64,000 nt of DNA, from NCBI GenBank assembly GCA_030426545.1, contig JAUHYL010000001.1:62001-126000 (forward strand). The letters are read 5' to 3'. A program made the translations under genes and the position numbers. Below, piece by piece: positions 30,428-39,425 of this stretch. The notes below the pieces were generated by a model, which made no database searches, was not told the DNA's origin, and saw only the letters and a program-made list of their open reading frames with translations. Position 1 is the first letter of the stretch; the number at the start of each line of letters is the position of its first letter. Origin of the DNA: Gammaproteobacteria bacterium (GTDB lineage Bacteria > Pseudomonadota > Gammaproteobacteria > Pseudomonadales > Halieaceae).

Positions 30428-31243
30428 ATGGCACTCGACATCAAGGATCTCAAGCCGCGCATCGGCACCGAAATCCGTTGCAATAAGGACGAACTGCTGA
30501 GTGGCGAACACGCCGCCCGTTTGCGTGAACTGCTTGAGCAGCGCGGCGTACTGGTGTTCCCCGAAATCGACCTGGACGACAGTGAGCAGGTGGCATTTAC
30601 GCGGTCTCTGGGCAAGCTTGCGCCTGAAATGCAGGGACAGGAGATCTACAAGGTCACGCTTGATGGAGGCGCCAATGCCCGCTCCGCCTACCTGAAGGGC
30701 TCCATGTACTGGCACATCGACGGCACCATGAACGATGTGCCCATACTGGCCTCCATCCTCTCTGCCAAGGTGCTGTCAACGGAGGGCGGCCAGACCGAAT
30801 TCTGCAACACCTACGCCGCATACGATGATCTCGATCCCAAGGACCAGCAGGCTTACGAAAAGCTACGCGTGACGCACTCCGCATGGAACTCGTTGTTCTA
30901 TTATGAGCCCGAGCCACCCCTTGAAATGCTCGAGCAGATGATGACAATTGGAGACAATGAGCTGCCGCTTGTGTGGAAGCATCGCTCTGGACGCAAGTCA
31001 CTCGTGCTTGGCTGCACGGCGTACGACGTGGCCGGCATGGACCCGAAGGAAAGCGCGCGATTACTGGTAAAGCTGCGCGACTGGGCAACACAACCAGACT
31101 TCGTTTATCGACATGAATGGCAAGTGGGTGACTTGGTGATCTGGGACAACACCGGCACCATGCACAGGGCGACACCCTATGACCCGGCCTCCGGCCGTAT
31201 GATGCATCGCACCAAGCTGGAGGGCGAGGAAACCTTCGCCTAG
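30428..31243 (+). CDS. TauD/TfdA-family Fe(II)/2-oxoglutarate dioxygenase
   Basis: MYWHIDGTMNDVP (HxD), GDLVIWDNTGTMHRATPYDPASGRMMHRT (distal His/Arg). Confidence 0.9.
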   Translation: MALDIKDLKPRIGTEIRCNKDELLSGEHAARLRELLEQRGVLVFPEIDLDDSEQVAFTRSLGKLAPEMQGQEIYKVTLDGGANARSAYLKGSMYWHIDGTMNDVPILASILSAKVLSTEGGQTEFCNTYAAYDDLDPKDQQAYEKLRVTHSAWNSLFYYEPEPPLEMLEQMMTIGDNELPLVWKHRSGRKSLVLGCTAYDVAGMDPKESARLLVKLRDWATQPDFVYRHEWQVGDLVIWDNTGTMHRATPYDPASGRMMHRTKLEGEETFA

Positions 31244-31719
31244 TCCAGTGGCAGCCCCGCCCCCAGGTCTCCCAAACCAGGCGAGTCCGCCGCTGGCGGG
31301 ATCACATCAATATGCAGCCGCGTCAGCCGCAGGGCCGCGAGGCACCAGTCGTCGCCCACCCGGCGCCACCGTTCGTGGTAGTGGCCGTAGCCTGATATGG
31401 AGGGCTGCTCAGCGCTCCACACCACCCTGTCCTGCATGGCCCATGTCACCTGCGCTTTGTCTCCTTCAAGCACGATCTCCGGCGAGTGCACCTGGTGCGC
31501 CGTGACGGCCGTTTCGATGGACCCGCGAATCTGCGCCACGACTTGTTCCCGCCCGTTCGTTACGGGCACGCCGGTACCGTCCGACACATCCAGTTCTATA
31601 TCGTCCGTCATCAGATCACCGAAGGCGGTCCAGTCCTTACTGTCCAAAAAGCGGCAGTAGCGCGCCTTGGCCTCGGTAAGTGCAAGCCAGTCGTCGAAGT
31701 CGACCCCACTCTTTGCCAT
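31240..31719 (-). CDS. SnoaL/NTF2-like family protein
   Basis: DDWLALTEAKARYCRFLDSKDWTAFGDLMTDDIELDVSDGTG..., ~159 aa; start set at MAKSG. Confidence 0.82.
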   Translation of the reverse strand: MAKSGVDFDDWLALTEAKARYCRFLDSKDWTAFGDLMTDDIELDVSDGTGVPVTNGREQVVAQIRGSIETAVTAHQVHSPEIVLEGDKAQVTWAMQDRVVWSAEQPSISGYGHYHERWRRVGDDWCLAALRLTRLHIDVIPPAADSPGLGDLGAGLPLD

Positions 31720-32089
31720 CAGTTTTCTCCCTGTCCTCGTTAAGGTCCCCAGTGCGAACCCGGGTAATCCTATCAAACCCTCGCGCTATGTGGGTTTCGG
31801 TATAACAATCACATTTATGTAAGGTAAAGCGAAAAGGATTGTTGATAGGAATAGACTGACCGAACGCGAGCTTTGTGAGTGAACCGGTGATCTAGCGCAA
31901 TACTTCCCGCGCAGACGAATCTGTAAATCGCTGCAGATGGGCTCCACTCTCCTCTTTTTTGTCACCCTCCTCCAAGTGCGTGACCGGCTCGATCATCAAG
32001 AGCGATGATGGGCAGTTGGAGCGTTAATCGGGTGTGGCTGTTCGATTTACGGCTAGAGTCGAAAACGCCTGCAGTTCGATACGTGACAT

Positions 32090-33244
32090 TCAGCGGACCC
32101 TTGCCAGGTGATCAGAGTCAAGCTCTTTCACCGACGCACAGCCCAGCAACGCCATCGACCGGGCAAGCTCCCCCTGCAATAGCTCCAACGCACGTTCAAC
32201 ACCGGCCTGGCCACCGCTGGCCAGGCCGTAGAGGTAAGGCCTGCCGATAGAGCATGCGTTTGCACCGAGAGCCAATGCTTTGATGATGTGCGTGCCGCGC
32301 CGAATACCGCCGTCGACAATCAATTCCAGGTCATTGCCTATCGCATCGCGCAGTGCGGGGATACAATCCACCGGCGCGGGAACCCCGTCGAGTTGCCTGC
32401 CGCCGTGGTTTGATACCATCACGGCGCTAGCGCCTACTTCGTTTGCACGGCGCACGTCCGCCACTGACTGGAGGCCCTTAATCACGAAGGGACCGTCCCA
32501 CTGATCTACCAGCCAGGCGACATCGTCCCAGGTGACCGTGCGATCGAACTGGCTGTTCACATAGTCAATCAAGCCCATGGCGCCCTTGCCCAGCGCGTCT
32601 ACGCGGTGGGCGACGTTAGCCAACTTGAAGTCAGGGTCGCGCAGTAGGTGAAACAGCCAGTGCAAGCTCGTGCCATAGCTAAAGAAATTACGCGGCGTGA
32701 TTTTTGGCGGCATGGTCATGCCGTTGTACAGGTCGCGCTCGCGGTTGCCGGCCAGTGGTGTGTCGACGGTCAGGCAGAGGGCGTTGTAGCTGGCCGCCTT
32801 GCAGCGTTGCACGAATTCCCGGGTGAGCTCCCTGTCCTTCAGGATGTAAATCTGGAACATCCGCGGGCCTTCTGAACAGGCTGCTACATCTTCCAGGCTA
32901 GTGGTTGCCAGTGTCGAAAGGCTATAGAGCGTGCCGTACTTGTGTGCGGCGCGGCAGGCTGCCGGTTCCTTTTCGTGGTTGAACAGGCGTGACATGCCGG
33001 TGGGGGCGAGGAAAAAGGGCAGGTCGAGTTGCGCGCCCAGCACGTTTACACCGAGGTCAACGTGCTCGATATTGCGCAGGTAGTTGGGTACCAGCTGGTA
33101 CTCGTCAAAGGCGCTGGTATTGCGTCTCAATGTCCACTCGTCATCGGCGCCGCCGTCGATGTAGTGGAACATAGGTGCGGGCAGGCGGCGTTTTGCCCGC
33201 AGGCGTAGATCCGCCACGTTGTGGCACTTGTTCAGGGCGGACAC
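32090..33244 (-). CDS. FMN-dependent alpha-hydroxy acid dehydrogenase (L-lactate dehydrogenase LldD-like)
   Basis: PMFHYIDGGADDEWTLRRNTSAFDEYQLVP, VSNHGGRQLDGVPAPVDCIPALRDAIG, DGGIRRGTHIIKALALGANACSIGRPYLYGLA. Confidence 0.92.
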   Translation of the reverse strand: MSALNKCHNVADLRLRAKRRLPAPMFHYIDGGADDEWTLRRNTSAFDEYQLVPNYLRNIEHVDLGVNVLGAQLDLPFFLAPTGMSRLFNHEKEPAACRAAHKYGTLYSLSTLATTSLEDVAACSEGPRMFQIYILKDRELTREFVQRCKAASYNALCLTVDTPLAGNRERDLYNGMTMPPKITPRNFFSYGTSLHWLFHLLRDPDFKLANVAHRVDALGKGAMGLIDYVNSQFDRTVTWDDVAWLVDQWDGPFVIKGLQSVADVRRANEVGASAVMVSNHGGRQLDGVPAPVDCIPALRDAIGNDLELIVDGGIRRGTHIIKALALGANACSIGRPYLYGLASGGQAGVERALELLQGELARSMALLGCASVKELDSDHLARVR

Positions 33245-33246
33245 GG

Positions 33247-34539
33247 TCAGACGATACCCGAGCCACTGCCCCCACTGTCGGGTCGCTCCTTTGCTATCTG
33301 CGCGCGGTAGTCGCTGGCGCGGTACGTGGCGATGGGGTCTATGGCGCCACCCTGGCGCAGCCGCGCCATGGCGAGAATAGGTGACACGTCGGTATTGAAG
33401 GCGGCCTTCAACGTGTTGCTCGCCATGATCGCATCGTTGCTGTCCTGGAAGCCTTCCAGCACCGGCCTGTCGATGAGCAGTGCCTTGATGAATGCACGTT
33501 GCACCTCGATAGCCGAGTTCATGAGGCTCTCGATCGGGTCGGTCACATTGTGCGACTGGTCCAGCAGGTAGCGCGGGCCGAAGCCTTCCTGTTGCCGGTA
33601 CTCGGCATCCACCAGTTCGTTGAAAATCAGGAACTGTTGGTAAGGGTGGATGGAACCGCTGTCGAGATCATCGTCACCGTATTTGCTGTCGTTGAAGTGG
33701 AAGCCGCCGAGTTTCCTGAACTGGATGAGGCGCGAGACGATCATCTCGATATTACAGTTGGGCGCATGGTGGCCGAGGTCTACGAGGGATTTGGCACGCT
33801 CGCCCAGTTCCATGGCTGCAAGTATGTTGCTGCCCCAGTCCTGTATGACAGTAGAGTAGAACGCCGGTTCGAACATCTTGTGTTCGATGTGGATTTCCCA
33901 GTTGTCCGGCAGCGCCGCGTAGAGCGTCTTCATGCTGTCCAGGTAGCGTTCGAAAGCGCGTTGGAAATGCGCCTGACCCGGGTGGTTTGAACCGTCTCCT
34001 ACCCAGACGGTTAGCGTGTTGGAGCCCAGCTGTTGCCCCCATTCGATGCACTGCAGGTTGTGGGCGATGGCCTGCTCCCGTGTCGCCTGGTCGGTGTGAC
34101 TCAGGCTGCCGTACTTGTAGGAGTGTTCTTGACCCGGCTGGTCCTGGAAGGTGTTGGAGTTGATGGAATCCCATGTCAGTCCGAGATTCTCGGACTTCTC
34201 TACCAGTGCCGCGAAATCATCGACCGCATCCCAGGGAAAGTGCGGCGATATTGACGAGGTCTGTCGCGAGAGGTCGTTGATCACCGCGCAGTCATCGAGC
34301 TTCTCGAACACATCGCGTGGCTCGCCCTGCCCGGGGAAGCGAGCGAAACGTGTGCCCCCTGTGCCGACACCCCAAGAGGGCACCGCCACCTCGAAGTCGA
34401 TAGCGCGCGCGGTGATGGCCTCGATATCCATGCCATGGCGCGCGAGTTTGTTGCCAAGCGCGGCGTAGTCCTCGTCGAGCCCGGCAGTGAGCTTGCCGTT
34501 CAACTCGTCGATCAGTGCGGTATTGATGCGAATACTCAT
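33247..34539 (-). CDS. rhaI: L-rhamnose isomerase (RhaI type)
   Basis: IDFEVAVPSWGVGTGGTRFARFPGQGEPRDVFEKLDDC, EHKMFEPAFYSTVIQDWGSN, GGFHFNDSKYGDDDLDSGSIHP; operon context. Confidence 0.9.
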   Translation of the reverse strand: MSIRINTALIDELNGKLTAGLDEDYAALGNKLARHGMDIEAITARAIDFEVAVPSWGVGTGGTRFARFPGQGEPRDVFEKLDDCAVINDLSRQTSSISPHFPWDAVDDFAALVEKSENLGLTWDSINSNTFQDQPGQEHSYKYGSLSHTDQATREQAIAHNLQCIEWGQQLGSNTLTVWVGDGSNHPGQAHFQRAFERYLDSMKTLYAALPDNWEIHIEHKMFEPAFYSTVIQDWGSNILAAMELGERAKSLVDLGHHAPNCNIEMIVSRLIQFRKLGGFHFNDSKYGDDDLDSGSIHPYQQFLIFNELVDAEYRQQEGFGPRYLLDQSHNVTDPIESLMNSAIEVQRAFIKALLIDRPVLEGFQDSNDAIMASNTLKAAFNTDVSPILAMARLRQGGAIDPIATYRASDYRAQIAKERPDSGGSGSGIV

Positions 34540-34560
34540 GCTAATTCTCCGGGTGGGGGC

Positions 34561-36753
34561 CTAACGCAGGAACGCTTCGTGCAGTCCACCGTCCACACTC
34601 AGTACCTGGCCGGTGGTCTTGGCCAGCTGTCCCGAGACCAGCAGGAAAGCGGCCTCGGCCTGGTCTTCGGGTGTAATGGCCTGACGGGTCAGGGTGCGTT
34701 GGGCATAGAACTGCGCCAGCTTGTCGCGTAATGCGTCGTCGCTCTCATTGTCATCAAATTCGATTGCGTACTTGTCCAGTGAGGCCATGACCCGGTCACG
34801 GGGGAACATGGTGCTGCCTTTTACCACTGTCGCGGGAGCGAGCCCGTTGACGTTGACCAGCGGTGCGAGTTCCATCGCCAGTTCGCGCACCAGATGGTTG
34901 GCTGCTGCCTTGCTGGTGTCGTACGCCAAAGAACCTTTCTTTGACACTGCAGCGTTAACGCTGGTCGTCAGCACCATGGCGCCGCGCATGCCCTGCGCCT
35001 GCCATATACGGTTCGCTTCGGAGGCCACGATGTAGCCGCCTTTGACGTTAACGGCGAAGCTCACGTCAAACATGGTGTCAGCGTCCATACCAGCCTGGCC
35101 TGGGGCCAGGAAGACGCCGGCAGTAATGATAACTTTGTCGATACCGCCGTAGGCCATCACCACATCTCGAAACAGGTTTGCGACACTCTCGCGGCGTGTG
35201 ACATCAACCGCGAGGGCGATCGCCGGGCCGCAGGCGGATAAGCCTGTACCCGCAACGCCGATGCCCAGCCCGTGGCGACCAGTGAGTTCGCCCGCAGTGC
35301 GCTCGGCAGCATCTTTGCGCAGGTCGGCACAGACCACGTGCGCGCCCTCGGCGGCAACACGGTGCGCGGCGGCGCGCCCGATGCCGTCACCCGCGCCGAT
35401 AATGACGACTACCTCGCGGGCCAGGGGTTTTTCCAGTGGCATGCGCCGCAGTTTCGCCTCTTCCAGCTGCCAGTATTCGATATCGAAGGCCTCCTGTTGC
35501 GGCAGCGCCACGTACTCGTCGATGGCTTCCGCACCGCGCATGACCTCCACAGCGCAGTTGTAAAACTCCGCGGTCACGCGCGATTCACTTTTATTTTTAC
35601 CCCAGGCGATCATGCCGACGCCCGGTATCAGGCACACGGTCGGGCTGGCGGGGCGCAGTGCGGGGGAGTCGGCCCTGCGGCAGTTGTCGTAGTAGGCGCG
35701 GTACTCGTCGCGATACTGATCTACGCCGTCTGACAGCAGTGCCCTGAGTTGCTCGATGGAATCTCGTGCGGGGTTCCAGTCCACATACAATGGCTGGATC
35801 TTGGTGCGCAGGAAGTGGTCCGGGCAGGACGTGCCGAGCGTGGCAAGTCGCGGAGCGTCCACCGAATTGACGAAGCGCAGCATGGCGTCGTCCGCCTGCA
35901 GGGTGGCGATCATCTTCGCCTCGGTGGAGACGAGGCCGCGAAGATAGGGCAGCACCTCGCGCAACACAGTGTAGCGCTGTTCTTCGGCCAGTGCGTCGAA
36001 CTTCGCGCCGCCGAAGGTTGCGCTGCCCCTGTCGCGCTCCTCAATGTAGCGCGCCGCGCGCTCGGTCAGGTCGAGTGAGAGTGTATAACAGCTTTTGCTG
36101 TCATCCGACCAGTTGATGACGCCGTGACCGCCCAGCAGTACGCCCTTTGCCTCGGGGTGTTGTGTGCAGAGTTCCTGCAGTGTCAGGCCCAGGTCAAAGC
36201 CTGGCCGCTGCCAGGGGGTCCATACAAGTTCATCGCCCCAAATCTCGCGCGTTAATCGTTCCGACTGCTTGCAGGCGGCCACGGCGATGACGGCGTTGGG
36301 GTGCATGTGGTCCACGTGGGCGTGAGGAATAAAACTGTGCAGCGGAGTGTCGATGGAGGTGGCGCGCGGATTCAGGTTGAAGGTGGCGTGCGGGTACATT
36401 GCCACCATGTCGTCTTCCACCTGGCTCTTCACGCCCTTTTCGGGTGCGGCGTGGTAGCGCGATTGCAGTGCAAGCAACTTGTCCTGGTACAGGGAGGCAA
36501 AATGTTCTTTTGCGGCGGTGCGCAGGTCGCCGCCCGAGCCCTTCACCCACAGGACCTCCACCTGCTCGCCCGTCAGGGGATCGGTCTCTATAAGCTTGGC
36601 GGAGGTATTGCCGCCGCCGGTATTGGTGATGCGCTGGTCACTGCCCAGCAGGTTGGAGCGGTAGACCAACTGCTCTACTGGATTCAACCGGTCAGCAGCA
36701 GCGTCATCCCAGAGGTAATTCACATGCCGATAGTCGTCGGACTGGTAGTTCAT
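34561..36753 (-). CDS. rhaD: Bifunctional rhamnulose-1-phosphate aldolase / short-chain dehydrogenase
   Basis: N-terminal class II aldolase (TNTGGGNTSAKL, HPNAVIAVAA, GGHGVINW), C-terminal SDR (VIIGAGDGIGRAAAHRVAAEGAHVV). Start set at MNYQSD. Confidence 0.93.
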   Translation of the reverse strand: MNYQSDDYRHVNYLWDDAAADRLNPVEQLVYRSNLLGSDQRITNTGGGNTSAKLIETDPLTGEQVEVLWVKGSGGDLRTAAKEHFASLYQDKLLALQSRYHAAPEKGVKSQVEDDMVAMYPHATFNLNPRATSIDTPLHSFIPHAHVDHMHPNAVIAVAACKQSERLTREIWGDELVWTPWQRPGFDLGLTLQELCTQHPEAKGVLLGGHGVINWSDDSKSCYTLSLDLTERAARYIEERDRGSATFGGAKFDALAEEQRYTVLREVLPYLRGLVSTEAKMIATLQADDAMLRFVNSVDAPRLATLGTSCPDHFLRTKIQPLYVDWNPARDSIEQLRALLSDGVDQYRDEYRAYYDNCRRADSPALRPASPTVCLIPGVGMIAWGKNKSESRVTAEFYNCAVEVMRGAEAIDEYVALPQQEAFDIEYWQLEEAKLRRMPLEKPLAREVVVIIGAGDGIGRAAAHRVAAEGAHVVCADLRKDAAERTAGELTGRHGLGIGVAGTGLSACGPAIALAVDVTRRESVANLFRDVVMAYGGIDKVIITAGVFLAPGQAGMDADTMFDVSFAVNVKGGYIVASEANRIWQAQGMRGAMVLTTSVNAAVSKKGSLAYDTSKAAANHLVRELAMELAPLVNVNGLAPATVVKGSTMFPRDRVMASLDKYAIEFDDNESDDALRDKLAQFYAQRTLTRQAITPEDQAEAAFLLVSGQLAKTTGQVLSVDGGLHEAFLR

Positions 36754-36792
36754 CGAGGGTTCCAACAGGTTAATGGGCAGAAAGTATAGTCG

Positions 36793-36833
36793 CAAAACGA
36801 TCAAAATCAATCATAAAGTTGCAAATATGATCA
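36793..36833. promoter_or_regulatory. Helically phased repeats CAAAACGATCA / CAAAATCAATCA / CAAATATGATCA, candidate DeoR operator
   Basis: Three direct repeats ending at 36803, 36813 and 36833 (10- and 20-bp steps) in the rhaD/deoR-type divergent intergenic region. Confidence 0.55.
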
Positions 36834-36900
36834 TTGCGGTCTACAGTTCGATGTCAGCAAGGGCCATTTCCACGGCCCTGTATCACTGCGAGGAACGCCA

Positions 36901-37719
36901 ATGCTGGAGCGCCAGCGGCACCAGTTGATCCTGGACACCCTGGAAGGGGGCGGGTACGCCAGCGTGCGTGAGCTGACCGACCTTACCGGCGCTTCCGAGG
37001 CTACGCTACGCCGGGACCTGAACAAGTTGGCTGGCGCGGGCCGCTTGCATAAATTACACGGGGGAGCACAGGCGCTGTCGGCGCAGGAACGGGTGCTGGA
37101 GCGACCGCGACTGGCCGGTTATTCGTTTCTAGCCAGCCGCGAAGTGCACGCGAGCGAAAAACAGTGGATCGCGCGCCGTGCGGTGGACCTGTGCACTGAC
37201 GGTGACGCCATCATCATCAACGGCGGCAGTTCCACGTTCATGATGGCCGAGGCGCTGCGGGAGCGGCAGCTCAACATCCTGACAAACTCATTCCCGTTGG
37301 CCATGGAACTGGTGGACTCCGACAATCGCGTGAGTGTCCCCGGTGGCGAGATCCATCGCAAGCAGAACATTATCCTGAGCGCGTTCGACGCCGACGGCAC
37401 TGCCAACTACGTTGGCAGCCGCATGTTCATGGGCACGCCCGGCATCACGCCGTTCGGTGTAATGGAGTCCGACCCCTTGCTGATACAGGCGGAACGCAAG
37501 CTGCGGTGCCAGGCAGAACAACTCGTGGTGCTGGCGGACAGCTCGAAGATCAGCAGCACGAACGACGCAAGCGGCAATCTGGTGTTCTGCCCGCTCGCCG
37601 ACATCGACATATTGGTCACGGATGCCGGGCTCGATGTGCAGTGCAGGGAAATGCTGGAGTCCGCGGGTATCGACGTGCTGCTCGCACGCAGCGGCAGGGC
37701 CATTGCCGCCAACGAATAA
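36901..37719 (+). CDS. DeoR-family transcriptional regulator of the rhamnose operon
   Basis: MLERQRHQLILDTLEGGGYASVRELTDLTGASEATLRRDLNKLAGAGRLHKLHGGA. Confidence 0.92.
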   Translation: MLERQRHQLILDTLEGGGYASVRELTDLTGASEATLRRDLNKLAGAGRLHKLHGGAQALSAQERVLERPRLAGYSFLASREVHASEKQWIARRAVDLCTDGDAIIINGGSSTFMMAEALRERQLNILTNSFPLAMELVDSDNRVSVPGGEIHRKQNIILSAFDADGTANYVGSRMFMGTPGITPFGVMESDPLLIQAERKLRCQAEQLVVLADSSKISSTNDASGNLVFCPLADIDILVTDAGLDVQCREMLESAGIDVLLARSGRAIAANE

Positions 37720-37741
37720 CATAATTAAGTGAGGTACGACT

Positions 37742-39415
37742 GTGTCTGCACAGGAATTTGAAACAACACCGGTAACACCGCAGCAGTTACAACCGGCGCG
37801 CTATTTCGCGGCCAGTTACGCAGGCGAGCACGTGGCCGGTACAGAGTTCGTGATCGGCGCGATGTTCGTGGCGTGGGGCGTACCCACCATGGATATCCTC
37901 TGGGGCCTGTTGTGGGGCAACCTGCTGGCGGTGCTGACCTGGGCATTGGTTTGTGCGCCCATCGCCACTGACACGCGACTGACACTCTATGCCTACCTGG
38001 AAAAAATTGCGGGTCCCGGCACCATTCGACTCTACAGCGTGGTGAATGGCGTGCTGTTTTGCGTGCTGGCGGGCGCGATGATCACGGTCTCCGCCTCGGC
38101 GGTGCGCATCCTGTTCGATATTCCGCCGCAGGTGCACTGGTATCCCACCAGCGCAGGGTTTGTTCTCGTGGCCGCCGCCGTGGGCGCCGTGGTCGTGACG
38201 ATTGCCGCGTTGGGCTTTCGCCGCGTCGCCCAGTTCGCGGAAGTGTGTGCGCCCTGGATGATCCTCATGTTCATCGTGGGCGCGCTTGCGCTGCTGCCCT
38301 CGCTGGTCGCGCAAACCGCCGGAGTGGACGGCATCGGTAGTTTTGCCGACTTCAAGCAGGTTGCCGATGCCCACATCTGGCGCGGCGACGGTTCCCAGCT
38401 GAATGTTTGGCACGTCGCAGCATTTGCCTGGGTCTGCAATCTTGCCATGCACGGCGGGCTCGGTGACATGACGCTGCTGCGTTTTGCTCGCAGCAGTCGC
38501 TACGGTTACTTCTCGGCCCTCGGTATGTTTATCGGTCACTACCTCGCCTGGGTGTGCGCGGGCATCATGGGTGCGGGCGCGGCGCTGGCACTGCAGACCT
38601 CGATCACGCAGCTGGACGCGGGCGCCGTGGCCTACCAGGCGCTCGGTGCGGCCGGCATCGTGGCGGTCATTATCGCCGGGTGGACGACCTCCAATCCCAC
38701 CATCTACCGCGCCGGCCTCGCCTTCCAGTCGCTTAACCCCAATTGGGACAGGGTGCGCGTGACGATCGTTACGGGCGCCGTGACAACGGTGATCGCCTGT
38801 TTCCCCTTCGTGTTTAGCAAGCTGATGGATTTTGTCGGCCTGATGGGACTCATTCTCTCTCCCATTGGCGCTGTCATCGTGACGGAGCACTGGTTGTTCC
38901 CGCGTCTTGGGCTGACGCGCTACTGGGCAAGTTACAGTGAACAGCGCACGAACAAAGCGGCGGTAATCGCCTGGGGGACGGCGCTGTTGGCCGCCTTCCT
39001 GCTCAACCAATTTGGCCTGCACCTGTTCTTCCTGCTGTTACCGACCTGGATAGTTGCGACAGTGGCTTACATCGTGCTCGCCCGCGCCATGGGTGCGCAG
39101 GAGGCGCACGCCGAGAAAGCCCGGGCCGAGCGGCAGCAAACCGAAGAGCGGCAGCGCGCCGAGGCGGCTTACCTCGCCGCGCCCGTGGCGGACCACGGTG
39201 CGTCAACGAGCGTTGGCGGAGCGAAATTGCCGGTGTACCGCGCCATCGCGTTGCTCGCGCTTGCTACCTGTACGCTTATGGGCGTGGCCGTCCTGCTGGG
39301 CAGCGATCTTGCGTTCCTGCGCCAGTGGTTACTGTTGCCGTCTTTGCTGTACTTTGTTTTCGGCACGCTCTGGGCGCGGGAGAAAGAAAGCGGCGCGCCG
39401 GCAAACTCCACCTGA
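37742..39415 (+). CDS. NCS1-like (purine-cytosine permease family-like) transporter
   Basis: Multiple TM segments; GTEFVIGAMFVAWGVPTMDILWGLLWGNLLAVLTWALV; co-directional with DeoR and FGGY kinase genes. Confidence 0.7.
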   Translation: MSAQEFETTPVTPQQLQPARYFAASYAGEHVAGTEFVIGAMFVAWGVPTMDILWGLLWGNLLAVLTWALVCAPIATDTRLTLYAYLEKIAGPGTIRLYSVVNGVLFCVLAGAMITVSASAVRILFDIPPQVHWYPTSAGFVLVAAAVGAVVVTIAALGFRRVAQFAEVCAPWMILMFIVGALALLPSLVAQTAGVDGIGSFADFKQVADAHIWRGDGSQLNVWHVAAFAWVCNLAMHGGLGDMTLLRFARSSRYGYFSALGMFIGHYLAWVCAGIMGAGAALALQTSITQLDAGAVAYQALGAAGIVAVIIAGWTTSNPTIYRAGLAFQSLNPNWDRVRVTIVTGAVTTVIACFPFVFSKLMDFVGLMGLILSPIGAVIVTEHWLFPRLGLTRYWASYSEQRTNKAAVIAWGTALLAAFLLNQFGLHLFFLLLPTWIVATVAYIVLARAMGAQEAHAEKARAERQQTEERQRAEAAYLAAPVADHGASTSVGGAKLPVYRAIALLALATCTLMGVAVLLGSDLAFLRQWLLLPSLLYFVFGTLWAREKESGAPANST

Positions 39416-39425
39416 GGATTGACCC

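Noticed and set aside
37787-39022. 411-aa minus-strand ORF
   Set aside because: Antisense to the NCS1-like permease; His/Asp/Arg-rich shadow composition typical of GC-rich genomes.
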